A stretch of DNA of 50,244 nucleotides, from the NCBI GenBank assembly GCA_902613175.1, contig CACMGJ010000014.1, positions 1 through 50,244 on the forward strand, given 5' to 3'. Source of the DNA: Halieaceae bacterium (lineage in GTDB: Bacteria > Pseudomonadota > Gammaproteobacteria > Pseudomonadales > Halieaceae). Positions within the stretch are counted from its first letter, which is position 1; every line of letters starts with the position of its first letter. Shown in pieces: positions 35,805 to 44,818 of this stretch. The notes under the pieces are model-generated. The model was not told the origin of the DNA. It saw nothing but the letters and a program-made list of their open reading frames with translations, and did not search any database. A program made the position numbers and the translations under genes.

Positions 35805-36956
35805 CTACATTATTATCGCGCGCTGACATAATGAAATTATTTTGTCGATGTCCCGTCGCTTCAAGCCCGGAAAGAGCGGTAATGAAACGGATATCTCCGC
35901 ATAACGACAGGCGTTTGGGAAGTCATTGGGGCGCGCTCCCAACCTCTCATAGTAAGGTTGAAACGGGATGGGTAAATAATGCAGGTTAGTGCCATACCCT
36001 TCTTGTCGCAGGTAGTTCATCAGGGCATTACGTTTCACGTGACTAGTGCACTGCACAACAAATAAGTGCCAGCTGGGCCGACACTCAGGATCCCTCCGCA
36101 GACTATAAAGGCTCTGATCGCAAAGCTGAGTTATGTAGTAATCTGCAAGAGACTCCCGCTCCCGAAGAAAATGATCAACTCTCTTGAGTTGCGAGAGGCC
36201 CAACGCACTATGAATGTCTGAGAGACGGTAGTTATAACCGAGCTCATGTTGTTCGTAGTACCAAAATGAATCAGTAGGTGTCATATGATTACTCGTGTTG
36301 CGCTCGATACCATGCTCGATCAACTTACGAGCTCTGGACGCCATGTCTGAGTCGTTAGTCATTAACATTCCGCCTTCTCCAGTGGTAAAAGGCTTAACGG
36401 GATGAAAACTAAACACCGCAATATCGCTAAATTCACAACACCCTATTCGTCCATCTCGGTACTCCCCGCTAAACGCGTGTGCGGCGTCTTCAACGACCTT
36501 AATATCGTATTCTTGGCAGAGCTCTGAAATCTGTTTCATGTTCGCTGATTGACCGGCAATGTGAACGACGATTAGCACTTTGGGCAGCGCGTTCAATCTT
36601 TTTGCGTCGAACAATCGTCTCTCTAAATCATCGACACAAATCAAGCCTGTAGAAACGTCCACGTCTACGAATTCGACAGTAGCGCCACAATATCGTGCGC
36701 AATTGGCTGTCGCCACAAAACTGATTGCAGGTGCCCAGACAGAATCGTTATGACCCACGTCAAGTAGCATCATAGCCGTGTGCAGTGCAGCCGTAGCATT
36801 GACGGTGGCAATACCATGTGTCGCACCGCAGTATGTTGCAACAGCGGATTCGAACTTTGACACCACCGGGCCCTGGGTAAGCAAGTCGCTTCGAAGGACA
36901 TCCACTACTGCTGAGACGTCATCTTCTGAAATTATTTGGCGACTGTAAGGGATCAC
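35805..36956 (-). CDS. pseC: UDP-4-amino-4,6-dideoxy-N-acetyl-beta-L-altrosamine transaminase
   Basis: This PLP-dependent aminotransferase is the second step of pseudaminic acid synthesis, adding an amino group at C4 of the PseB product. The 383-residue DegT/DnrJ/EryC1-type protein has VEDAAHAF near 155 (PLP Asp157) and the Schiff-base Lys188 in FSFHPVKPFTTGEGG. It overlaps pseB by ATGA, so the pair forms one unit, separated by 12 kb from pseF-pseG-pseH-pseI on the other strand. Confidence 0.93.
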   Translation of the reverse strand: MIPYSRQIISEDDVSAVVDVLRSDLLTQGPVVSKFESAVATYCGATHGIATVNATAALHTAMMLLDVGHNDSVWAPAISFVATANCARYCGATVEFVDVDVSTGLICVDDLERRLFDAKRLNALPKVLIVVHIAGQSANMKQISELCQEYDIKVVEDAAHAFSGEYRDGRIGCCEFSDIAVFSFHPVKPFTTGEGGMLMTNDSDMASRARKLIEHGIERNTSNHMTPTDSFWYYEQHELGYNYRLSDIHSALGLSQLKRVDHFLRERESLADYYITQLCDQSLYSLRRDPECRPSWHLFVVQCTSHVKRNALMNYLRQEGYGTNLHYLPIPFQPYYERLGARPNDFPNACRYAEISVSLPLFPGLKRRDIDKIISLCQRAIIM

Positions 36957-37954
36957 TGTTTCGCACCAATATGCATCGCTCGAATTTCATCAACTGACAA
37001 GAATCTAGAATTTGTACCGGAGTCATATGAAAAGCCGGGGTTGCAATCCACCCCCCTCTCCCCAAGTTTGTTGATACGATAGTCGACTTCAGCATCTGCG
37101 AACCGAATACTTGGAGTTATGACGTAGTGATCAGCAAACTCAATGGTTCGATAGCTGTCATCAGACGGCACCATAGTTTCATGTAGCTTTTCTCCGGGAC
37201 GGATTCCCACGTGTTTGTGATGCATCGCGGGCGCCATTGCACGTGCGACATCGACTATTCTTACCGAGGGAAGTTTTGGAATAAAAATTTCGCCACCGTA
37301 CATACGTCGAAAGCTTTCTAACACGAAATCAACACCTTCTTGCAAGGTGATCCAAAAACGGGTCATTTGCTCATCAGTTATCGGCAATTCACTCTCACCT
37401 TTTTCAATCAAGCTTTTGAATATAGGTACAACAGAACCTCGTGAACCAAGCACGTTGCCGTATCGGACGACAGAAAAGCGTGGAGTATTGGCGCCGACCA
37501 TGTTGTTTGCCGCCACAAACAATTTATCTGAACATAGCTTAGTCGCACCATATAAATTGATAGGGCTAGCAGCCTTGTCAGTCGACAGTGCAATTACTTT
37601 CTTTACTTTGTTGTGGATCGCAGCATTTATTATATTTTCTGCACCATTTACGTTCGTTTTGATGCATTCCATGGGATTGTATTCAGCGGCCGGCACCTGC
37701 TTTAGTGCGGCGGCATGTATAATATAGTCCACTTTGTTACACGCTTGGATAAGTCGATCGGTATCTCTTACATCGCCTAAAAAATAGCGTATGCAGGTGC
37801 TGCTCAAAGACTGTTGCATTTCTAATTGCTTCAACTCATCTCTAGAGAAAATTATGATCTTTTTAGGCTTATATTTGGATAGTAAAGTCTCGGTGTACTT
37901 CTTACCAAACGAGCCTGTTCCACCCGTAATTAAAATTGACGCGCCATCAAACAT
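36953..37954 (-). CDS. pseB: UDP-N-acetylglucosamine 4,6-dehydratase (inverting)
   Basis: This SDR-family enzyme opens the pseudaminic acid pathway by dehydrating and inverting UDP-GlcNAc. The 333-residue protein has the NAD(P) motif ILITGGTGSFGKKY at 7-20, HAAALKQVPAAEYNP near 85-99, and STDKAASPINLYGATKL near 127 that contains the catalytic region. It lacks the long membrane part of CapD/WbpM-type enzymes. AGAGGG lies six bases before the ATG. It is followed immediately by pseC. Confidence 0.95.
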   Translation of the reverse strand: MFDGASILITGGTGSFGKKYTETLLSKYKPKKIIIFSRDELKQLEMQQSLSSTCIRYFLGDVRDTDRLIQACNKVDYIIHAAALKQVPAAEYNPMECIKTNVNGAENIINAAIHNKVKKVIALSTDKAASPINLYGATKLCSDKLFVAANNMVGANTPRFSVVRYGNVLGSRGSVVPIFKSLIEKGESELPITDEQMTRFWITLQEGVDFVLESFRRMYGGEIFIPKLPSVRIVDVARAMAPAMHHKHVGIRPGEKLHETMVPSDDSYRTIEFADHYVITPSIRFADAEVDYRINKLGERGVDCNPGFSYDSGTNSRFLSVDEIRAMHIGAKQ

Positions 37955-38344
37955 TCAGAGCCCTCTATGTCCAACCCAGTAAGCTTAACCTTGGAGCAAA
38001 AAAAAACCGTGCTTGCCAAAAGTGTTGCAGCATATACCAAATGATCTCATGCCTCTTGTTTTCGGGCATAAAAGGCTGTTTTACTTTTGACCGTCATAAC
38101 CAATGAAGCCCACTCGAGGCGCTTACACTCACGGGCCGATCTTGGACGGCATAAAGTTTTTCTGAGATCTTTCTCTTTAATCAGCCCGCTTATATTTTGG
38201 ACAGCAACGTCCAAAGCGCCTCGATAGCCGTGTTGTCCAAGAGACGTACAGTATCGGAAAAGATTTACTTAAAAAATTAGCCTATAGATTGCAACCACTT
38301 GGTATTTGTCTGCGGCCCAACACCGTTGGTTAACTCGTTGACTA
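37955..38344. promoter_or_regulatory. Intergenic region upstream of pseB
   Basis: No gene is supported in these 390 bases. They should hold the pseB promoter and the end of the small membrane protein gene. A CCGATAC box on the minus strand (38251-38257) resembles a FliA -10 element, but the -35 at the right distance is poor, so I do not call a promoter. Confidence 0.35.
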
Positions 38345-38632
38345 TTAAATCTCATCATCACCATTATCTTGTAACATCTGCTCGAGCGCTCTTGCTCTCT
38401 TTTTTGGCAACCAAAATTCAACATAGCTTCGGTAACCAATAACCATTAATAGTGCGCCAAGGGCACCATATGCTAAGAAATCAATCAAGGCTACGTCTAC
38501 AAACCACAACTTTGAACCACGGCTGTCATCAGAATTCATAGACCCAATCCCAACTATCGCGATCAAGGGAACGGCCAACAGCAAATAAAATCTGATAAGT
38601 CGACAGATTGGGCAGTCTTCGGTGCGTCGCAT
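38345..38632 (-). CDS. Small two-helix membrane protein with CPxC motif
   Basis: The 95-residue product has an N-terminal Cys pair (CPIC at 7-10), a first hydrophobic helix (about 13-31), a short polar loop, a second helix (about 47-66), and a charged C-terminal tail (KKRARALEQML, then an acidic end). A strong AGGAGGG site lies five bases before the ATG, which supports expression. I do not recognise a family. CPxC next to a membrane helix could bind a metal or be a redox pair facing the cytosol. It lies between Maf and pseB. Confidence 0.65.
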   Translation of the reverse strand: MRRTEDCPICRLIRFYLLLAVPLIAIVGIGSMNSDDSRGSKLWFVDVALIDFLAYGALGALLMVIGYRSYVEFWLPKKRARALEQMLQDNGDDEI

Positions 38633-38786
38633 AGTGTCCCTCCTAGTTTCACTAACTTAGCAGAAGTTCATCTTCGTAGGGTCCCACTAGAGATTGATCG
38701 AGTTAAGGCAATTGTCGTGGTTTTGGTCATGAGCAAGCTGCAAGCACAAATTTCAAATATCTAATCCTCCAAATCTACGAGGCTTT

Positions 38787-40736
38787 TTACGTCTTCACCA
38801 ATTCAACTAGAGATTTCGCTCTGATCAGCATGTCTGACAAACGCTTGCTCTGGACCTTTACGGCTAAGTAATAATCGTGTGATATCATCAAGTTGTCGTC
38901 TAAGCTCTGGACGGACTGCAGAGAAGCATCAGCCTCCAGCTTCGCTGGTAGGGTATAGAAGTTTATGAACGAACCCGTCGTTGACATTTTTTTTGATAGC
39001 TCTTGCTCAACCTGGCTCAAAAAGGTCGTTTCACTAGACTTCTGATCAAGTAACGATTGCAGCTCGTCTACCAGCATACCAGCCAACACCTCTACATCGC
39101 CAAGCTGGGAAATTTCAGCAACTAGCGCAGAAACAAGATCTCTTGATTCAACGGACTTAGTTAGCTCTGATTGCCATCCAGATATGTCGCCTCCTCTACC
39201 GGAACCTGATTGCTGCTTGATCACAACTGGGTGGGAAGAATCCAGTGGGAGGTGTGCCCAGTTATCCAAAAAGGCCCCCCTTACAGTACAGTTATACAAC
39301 GCTACAGCACCGCCGTATTTCTCCCCTAGGTACGCTAACTCTCTGATGAACTGCAGATAATCGTCTTGTGTGGAATGTTGCTCGCCATCGATGCCCTTAC
39401 ACGTCAAACCGTCAACTTGCTCGCGCTCGCGCTGTTGATCTTCCGACGCATATGGGTCTTTGGCGAAGCTTAGGTCTTGCCCCACAAGTGTAATCGATTC
39501 AACTCCAAGCTCAGCGCATAACGATACGGCATGAGACGCAACGCCTGTTCCCACTACGGCCGGTGGATTTTTCCCATGTATTTCGATCGACAGCGGGCTG
39601 CCTGTTAACTCAACTGTCGGTATTACAATGAAGTGCTGGAATTTGGCCTCGAGCGTTGTCGTGTGGGTATATTCAGTGACTATCAGAGGTATTTGACTTA
39701 AGGAGTCGTCCTCCGGAATCAAATTTAAGTTACCCTCAGCATGGTCGGCAGCGTCAGAAAGAATTGCAAAATCAGGCACGATATCGAAATCCAAGAGTAA
39801 GGGCGCAGATCGGAGCATCGATATCAAAATAAAGTGGTCTCGAAACTCCTTAATAGCGGGAAGAGATTCAAGAAGTGATGGACCAGGCGAGACTATTAGG
39901 ATCGGCTCTCCCTCAAAAAAGGTCCGCAAATTTGAAATACTTGGCAAATCTACGATTTTAGGGATATTCCGAGCAAATCGATTTGAAAAGACCACAGGCA
40001 AAAAGCTTTGTGAAGCCTCAAGTATGAACTCTTTTTCAACCTGCTTTACAAGACTTTCAAAATATTCAAACTGCTTGTCAACTGCCTCTGTCGATATGTG
40101 CGTTAAAGCAGGCGGCTCAGCGGCCCGAATGGTGTCAAGTTGATTTTCGGTAAGGATACAATGCTCTGTGACATACAAGATGGTCGCAGCCTCGGCAGAA
40201 GTCCGTCCACTTCCTGTCGGAATAGCGACAGTGTCTATTGGCATGTTAACTGGAGCATCACGCTCCAATACGACTATTACCTTAGATTGTCCTCGTGAAA
40301 CGAGTGCTTCCACAAAAGATTTAGAGTTCTTTCCTGTAAGGATGACGATGTCATTCGCAAAGTCCCACCTGCTGTCTAGCCTCCTATCCAGCAAGATGCT
40401 TATGCCGTCTTCCGACTTGACGAGCTCCGCCTCGCCGACCGAGCTTATGATGCTGTCAAACCAAACAGCTATAGATTGCCAGTGTTTATTTATTTTTTGT
40501 AGTGAGATCCTAGCTGAGTCTGCCGATCGCGCACTTAAATGGTTTTGATCCGCCCAATCTGCGTCCACGGCAGATGCCCTCTCCAATCGCAAATGTCGCC
40601 TGTAAATTCTTGAGTTCAACACCCTAGCAGAATCTAGGTTAATTCGAGCGCTCTCTAGATCTCCGTGGGCGAGCGCTTCTTTAGCTGAATAGAGTACTTT
40701 CTCAAGCCGCGGATAAATTAGAGGCTGCTCGTTCAT
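38787..40736 (-). CDS. Maf-type motility accessory / flagellin glycosyltransferase
   Basis: The 649-residue cytosolic protein is a DUF115 protein of the motility accessory factor family, thought to load nonulosonic acids on flagellin. The core has EPILIVSPGPSLLESL near 277, FAILSDAADH near 327, GTGVASHAVSLCAELG near 396, and TLVGQDLSFAKD near 416. The N-terminal 250 residues and C-terminal helices flank it. I chose the ATG at 40736; a frame extension to 40889 would run over the fliC promoter and adds unrelated residues. It is divergent from fliC, so the target sits next door, and pse genes supply the donor. Confidence 0.88.
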   Translation of the reverse strand: MNEQPLIYPRLEKVLYSAKEALAHGDLESARINLDSARVLNSRIYRRHLRLERASAVDADWADQNHLSARSADSARISLQKINKHWQSIAVWFDSIISSVGEAELVKSEDGISILLDRRLDSRWDFANDIVILTGKNSKSFVEALVSRGQSKVIVVLERDAPVNMPIDTVAIPTGSGRTSAEAATILYVTEHCILTENQLDTIRAAEPPALTHISTEAVDKQFEYFESLVKQVEKEFILEASQSFLPVVFSNRFARNIPKIVDLPSISNLRTFFEGEPILIVSPGPSLLESLPAIKEFRDHFILISMLRSAPLLLDFDIVPDFAILSDAADHAEGNLNLIPEDDSLSQIPLIVTEYTHTTTLEAKFQHFIVIPTVELTGSPLSIEIHGKNPPAVVGTGVASHAVSLCAELGVESITLVGQDLSFAKDPYASEDQQREREQVDGLTCKGIDGEQHSTQDDYLQFIRELAYLGEKYGGAVALYNCTVRGAFLDNWAHLPLDSSHPVVIKQQSGSGRGGDISGWQSELTKSVESRDLVSALVAEISQLGDVEVLAGMLVDELQSLLDQKSSETTFLSQVEQELSKKMSTTGSFINFYTLPAKLEADASLQSVQSLDDNLMISHDYYLAVKVQSKRLSDMLIRAKSLVELVKT

Positions 40737-40814
40737 TTGGCATCTACCTGAATGCAACAGCGTGATGGTGTCATTTAGTCTGAGAGCCCTCAAGAAAAAA
40801 ATAACAGTCCTCGT

Positions 40815-40841
40815 TAAAGAAATCCAAAAATCCACCGATAC
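40815..40841 (+). promoter_or_regulatory. Sigma-28 (FliA) type promoter of fliC
   Basis: TAAAGAAA (40815-40822), an 11-base spacer and ACCGATAC (40834-40841) match the FliA consensus closely. It lies about 75 bases before the flagellin start, leaving a leader that contains a small GGGC/GCCC hairpin near 40870-40880 and the AAAGGAGG binding site. It equals the fliS promoter in design. Confidence 0.88.
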
Positions 40842-40916
40842 TTCTAGTTGTCGGGAAGATTCTGACATTAGGGCGAAGCCCTTCAACAAAGATTAACTTA
40901 TTTAAAGGAGGCCAAT

Positions 40917-41777
40917 ATGGCTGTTGTAAACACTAACGTGGGAGCCTCGGTGGCACAGGCCGCATTGGCGAAAAACGCACGCGAACTCAATACCGCAATG
41001 ACGCAGTTATCAACTGGAGTACGAATAAACTCCGCTAAAGATGACGCATCAGGTCTTGCTATCAGCAATCGAATGACTTCACAAATCAATGGTCTGGGGG
41101 CGGCAGTCAAGAATGCGAACGATGCTGTAAGCATGATTGCTACAGCCGAAGGTGCGCTTGATGAGGTAACCGAGATGCTCCAGCGAATGCGCGAGCTCGC
41201 GGTTCAGGCAGGTACGGGAAGTATGTCCTCAGATGACAGAACGTATCTCAATAACGAGTTTGCCGCTCTTAGAAGCGAGATTGATCGAATTGCTGACAAC
41301 ACTGAGTGGAACGGCAATACGATCCTTAACGGTACAGCCGGCGGTACGAGCGCTAGCTCGGTAACGTTCCAGGTCGGTGTGGATGGTGGTCAAACTATTG
41401 CTGTAGATTTTGGCAATATCACCGACGCTTCGGGCGGCGACATGAATGGCATTAGCGCGTCAGTAATTACTGGTACTACGGCAGCGTCAGGCCAGACTAA
41501 TGCCACATCGGCAATTACGGCTTTGGATACCGCAATAGAGGCCGTATCGACTCAGCGGTCGGCATTTGGTGCTGGATCAAATCGGTTGGAGCATGCTATT
41601 GACAACCTGACAAACGTTCAGACTAACGCGGAGGCTTCTCGTAGCCGCATTTTGGATACTGACTATGCACAGTCCACATCTGAACTTGCGCGAACTCAGA
41701 TCATCCAACAAGCAGGAACTGCGATGCTTGCACAGGCTAATCAACTCCCTCAGACGGTGCTCGCACTGCTCCAATAA
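40917..41777 (+). CDS. fliC: Flagellin
   Basis: The 286-residue filament subunit has a conserved N-terminal D0/D1 region (MAVVNTNVGASVAQAALA, then LNTAMTQLSTGVRINSAKDD) and C-terminal D1/D0 (TNAEASRSRILDTDYA, ending PQTVLALLQ). The middle, about residues 140-210, is short and rich in Ser, Thr, Gly and Ala, so the outer domains are minimal; these Ser/Thr are likely sites for Maf-driven glycosylation. There are no Cys. AAAGGAGG precedes the ATG. It is exported through the flagellar channel with FliS as chaperone and has its own sigma-28 promoter and terminator. Confidence 0.97.
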   Translation: MAVVNTNVGASVAQAALAKNARELNTAMTQLSTGVRINSAKDDASGLAISNRMTSQINGLGAAVKNANDAVSMIATAEGALDEVTEMLQRMRELAVQAGTGSMSSDDRTYLNNEFAALRSEIDRIADNTEWNGNTILNGTAGGTSASSVTFQVGVDGGQTIAVDFGNITDASGGDMNGISASVITGTTAASGQTNATSAITALDTAIEAVSTQRSAFGAGSNRLEHAIDNLTNVQTNAEASRSRILDTDYAQSTSELARTQIIQQAGTAMLAQANQLPQTVLALLQ

Positions 41778-41800
41778 CGTAAGTTTTCTGGGTAAAAGTG

Positions 41801-41840
41801 AAGCTGGGTGTGCTGAGGAAATCAGACATCCAGCTTTTTT
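41801..41840 (+). terminator. Rho-independent terminator after fliC
   Basis: A long stem (41801-41816 with 41822-41836, GGAAA loop, one wobble and one bulge) starts AAGCTGG and ends CCAGCTT, followed by T6. It lies 24 bases after the flagellin stop and likely limits flaG expression relative to fliC. Confidence 0.88.
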
Positions 41841-41881
41841 AGTTTTAAGCGCAACACTTTGACGGTAATTTGGAGGGTTAA

Positions 41882-42301
41882 ATGGTTGACACAATTGAAA
41901 AGAGCGGTCATCTGACCCAATCACCCACCTTGCGGTCACCGCAATCTGCACCTGATGGCAAAGAAACACCCGCTAAAAAAGCTGATTCATTGTTGAAAGA
42001 ACCAGCCGTTAACATTGCCGAAGTTGCAAGCAAAGTATCAGCAGAGAAAGTTGGCACTCTAGACTCCTTAGACCAAATGGCCTCTGAACTTCGGGAAGCG
42101 ATACAAACGTTAAACACTGCGCTGGAAAGGTCTCCCACAAAGGCAATAATCACGAGAGATGAGGCCTTGAATCGCTTTATTGTAAAGATTCAAGATAAAT
42201 CAAGCGGAGAATTAGTTAGAGAAATACCAAGTGATGCTTTGCTAAAGTTTGCTCGCAATTTACAGGAGTTAAAAGGCCTGATTTTTGACGCTTCACTGTG
42301 A
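41882..42301 (+). CDS. flaG: FlaG-family protein
   Basis: The 139-residue protein ends with the FlaG domain: FIVKIQDKSSGELVREIPSD at about 101-120, then LLKFARNLQELKGL. The N-terminal 60 residues are polar and low in complexity. FlaG influences filament length in some bacteria and usually sits between fliC and fliD. A GGAGGG binding site precedes the ATG. Expression probably depends on read-through past the fliC terminator or its own weak promoter. fliD follows on the opposite strand. Confidence 0.88.
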   Translation: MVDTIEKSGHLTQSPTLRSPQSAPDGKETPAKKADSLLKEPAVNIAEVASKVSAEKVGTLDSLDQMASELREAIQTLNTALERSPTKAIITRDEALNRFIVKIQDKSSGELVREIPSDALLKFARNLQELKGLIFDASL

Positions 42302-42390
42302 TACGAGGCTTTCAGGTTCGTTTCTAGTCAACAAAGCGTGATTATTGCGTCGCAAACACCTTCCCTCTCGTAACCAACTTAATCCTAATT

Positions 42391-43857
42391 TTAGCGGTCA
42401 AAATTACCCATATTGGCCCAGGTCTCTGTCAAGGAGGTGCGCGTGCTATTCAACTGACTTACTAGCGCCTCCATGATAGTAAACTGAGATACATAACGGT
42501 CGTACAACGCGCTCATTTTTGTTTCGAGATCCTCAAGATCTTGCTCGTAAGCAAATAGCTGTCTGCGAGATGACTCTGTCCTAGTAGCAAATAGTCCATC
42601 TACGGAATCATTTAGCGTATCTAGTGAAGCCATCGCATCCCGTGCCAGACCTTGAGGCTGTCCATCATACTTTGATTGATTATCGCTGCCAGCACTAAGC
42701 ATAAGCGCAACGTCATTCGCGCTAGTGCTCAAGGCAGCATCGAATTTCTTCTCGTCGAACTGTAAATCACCTGCCTTGGTGAGCTCCACACCGATGTCTC
42801 TTAATGCGGAAATCGACCCTGATGCAGTGGATGAATCTTGGGTTACAGCCTTATAAATAACCGAGCGAACATGCCTAATAGTGGCAAAGTCAGATGCTAA
42901 TGCACCACCGACATCTTGATCTGCGGAGTCGGGATCGGCTATCTCGCTGAGCGCATATCTTGTAGCATTATAGGACTGAACCAGGTCACTCAGACTACTT
43001 TTGAGTGTTTCTATACTTTTTTCGATCGTTACTGTTGCCGAACTTCCAGTACCGTGCGTACCTTTTAAAAGTAGAGTTACACCCTCCACGGCATCCGTTA
43101 CCGTATTGGATGTTCTTTCCAGAGATACTCCATTCACGGAAAAAACAGAGTTGGTCGCCAACTGCTGTGCATAGATGCCATCAGCCTGTTGCGAATTTCC
43201 ATTACTAACATCGTGAAACCCTAAATCAGAATCTGTAAGTTTACTGCTCACACCGAATGTATTTGAAGCACCCGGGTTTCCATTCATCACAATTCTAAAT
43301 TGACTGGAATCAGCGTCTGTTGTCAGCAGTGAAGCGGAAACGTCTGCATTTGAGGCATTGATCGCTGCAACAACCCCCTCCGGTGTATCACTTCCATCCG
43401 AAACAGCAACAGTGGTAGCTGCTCCCAGGCTATCAGTAATACTAAGCGTAAAACCAGCACCCCCATTTAAACTCTGTGAGGCAGAGCTGTAGAGATTCGA
43501 TACATTGCTTTGCTGTTGAGCGAGGGAAGAAACTGAGACCGCGTGATTACCGCTATTCGCGGAGCCGAGCGCGTTTGAGATCTCTACCTTAGTCGTGTCG
43601 CTAGAACTCGCTTTAGATGCCAACACCTCACTAGCATCATCAAGTGCCTCAAACCTAGTAATCAGCTCCTCGACATTAAATTTGAGGACAGCGTACGCCG
43701 AGATTTGTGCAGACTCTTGATCCCGTAGATTCGTGAGACGCTCTTCGGCAGGCTTTCGCTCAACGTCTGTAAGATCCTCAGCAAGCTTTCGTATATCTAT
43801 GCCTGATCCACCAGTCAGGCTAGCTACAGTAGAGGAAATAGAGTTTTCACCTGACAC
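42391..43857 (-). CDS. fliD: Flagellar filament cap protein FliD
   Basis: The 488-residue cap protein has the FliD N-terminal domain (SGIDIRKLAEDLTDVERKPA near 18-37), a Ser/Asn/Gly-rich central part, and the C-terminal domain (LRDIGVELTKAGDLQFDEKKF near 350 and the coiled YEQDLEDLETKMSALYDRY near 435). GTG is the start, with AGGAG seven bases upstream. It is exported and sits at the filament tip to help flagellin fold. It is convergent with flaG rather than following it, and lies downstream of flgL. Confidence 0.94.
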   Translation of the reverse strand: MSGENSISSTVASLTGGSGIDIRKLAEDLTDVERKPAEERLTNLRDQESAQISAYAVLKFNVEELITRFEALDDASEVLASKASSSDTTKVEISNALGSANSGNHAVSVSSLAQQQSNVSNLYSSASQSLNGGAGFTLSITDSLGAATTVAVSDGSDTPEGVVAAINASNADVSASLLTTDADSSQFRIVMNGNPGASNTFGVSSKLTDSDLGFHDVSNGNSQQADGIYAQQLATNSVFSVNGVSLERTSNTVTDAVEGVTLLLKGTHGTGSSATVTIEKSIETLKSSLSDLVQSYNATRYALSEIADPDSADQDVGGALASDFATIRHVRSVIYKAVTQDSSTASGSISALRDIGVELTKAGDLQFDEKKFDAALSTSANDVALMLSAGSDNQSKYDGQPQGLARDAMASLDTLNDSVDGLFATRTESSRRQLFAYEQDLEDLETKMSALYDRYVSQFTIMEALVSQLNSTRTSLTETWANMGNFDR

Positions 43858-43929
43858 TTACGAACTCCTGCACTCTTGATTTTATGTAATGAGCAATGGC
43901 AAAAAAAATGCAGAAATGCACTGTTTCTA

Positions 43930-44814
43930 TCAACGCAAATAGTTGAATAAAGACAACTGGGATATCTTTGTAAAGCTAGCATGGAGTGCTTGCAGTGCTA
44001 GCGATTCCTGTGACAACTCAGTAATTGCTTTTGCGTAATCTAAATCCTTATGCCCCGATAGAAGCGTCTCCAGCCTGACCGTGGTATCCTCTTGCAACTG
44101 AGACTGCGAGTTCAGCGTGGCCATACGGGCACCCAGCCTCCCGAAAGAGACCGATAAGCGGTCAGATGACGTCTTGACCACGTCGATACTTGATCGAACG
44201 TCTGCTAGGTTATTACTAATCAAGCCAGCCTCAAGAGATTCAATTGCAGCAAAGTCTTCAGGCGTCAGAAGCTCACTGCCAAGTGTATTTATATCCATAG
44301 TTCGACTGTCAGACACCCGTATTGAGAGTCGACTGTAATCACCAACGTATTGCGTCACACCCTGGTCATTCACTGAGAAAGGTGGCGACTCAATGCGGTT
44401 ACCGCCGAACAAATAATTGCCATCGATGTCTTGTGAGTTACCTAACCTAATTAACTCCTTTTTGAGTTCAGTTACTTCGGCTCCCAACACAGCCCTATCC
44501 TCGGCGGCCATAGTACCGTTAGCACCCAAAATTGCTAACTCTGATGCTCTTTGAAACACCTCGGTGATGGACGTAAGTGCCGTCTCTTCAGAGGTAAGAC
44601 GTGTCATAGCCACTTCAATATTTTCTTTATAAATTTTTTGGCTCAAAATATTACTCTCAAATCTAGAGATTAAATTCGCCTTCTGAACATCCTGACTCGT
44701 GGAGGTAATCTGTTTACCGGAGCCCAGTTTGGCCTGTAGATCTGATACTGAGTACTGGCCCTTGCTGAGAGCCTCAGCGTTCGTTTTGAAAAATTGTGCG
44801 GTAGATATCTTCAT
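43930..44814 (-). CDS. flgL: Hook-filament junction protein FlgL
   Basis: The 294-residue protein is flagellin-like at both ends: MKISTAQFFKTNAEAL at 1-16, LQAKLGSGKQITSTSQD near 26, GNYLFGGNRIESPPFS near 133, and a helical C-terminus (SQESLALQALHASFTKISQ). With FlgK it forms the junction between hook and filament. It begins four bases after the flgK stop and is followed by fliD after 72 bases, so it is part of the flgG-to-flgL series. Confidence 0.95.
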   Translation of the reverse strand: MKISTAQFFKTNAEALSKGQYSVSDLQAKLGSGKQITSTSQDVQKANLISRFESNILSQKIYKENIEVAMTRLTSEETALTSITEVFQRASELAILGANGTMAAEDRAVLGAEVTELKKELIRLGNSQDIDGNYLFGGNRIESPPFSVNDQGVTQYVGDYSRLSIRVSDSRTMDINTLGSELLTPEDFAAIESLEAGLISNNLADVRSSIDVVKTSSDRLSVSFGRLGARMATLNSQSQLQEDTTVRLETLLSGHKDLDYAKAITELSQESLALQALHASFTKISQLSLFNYLR

Positions 44815-44818
44815 GCGC

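Noticed and set aside
38251-38280. Possible sigma-28 promoter on the minus strand for pseB
   Set aside because: The CCGATAC-like -10 is present, but at 11-base spacing the -35 is only an AT-run, and it is about 300 bases from pseB.
40737-40889. N-terminal extension of the Maf gene to 40889
   Set aside because: It would cover the whole fliC promoter on the other strand and adds hydrophobic residues unlike the family; the ATG at 40736 fits better.
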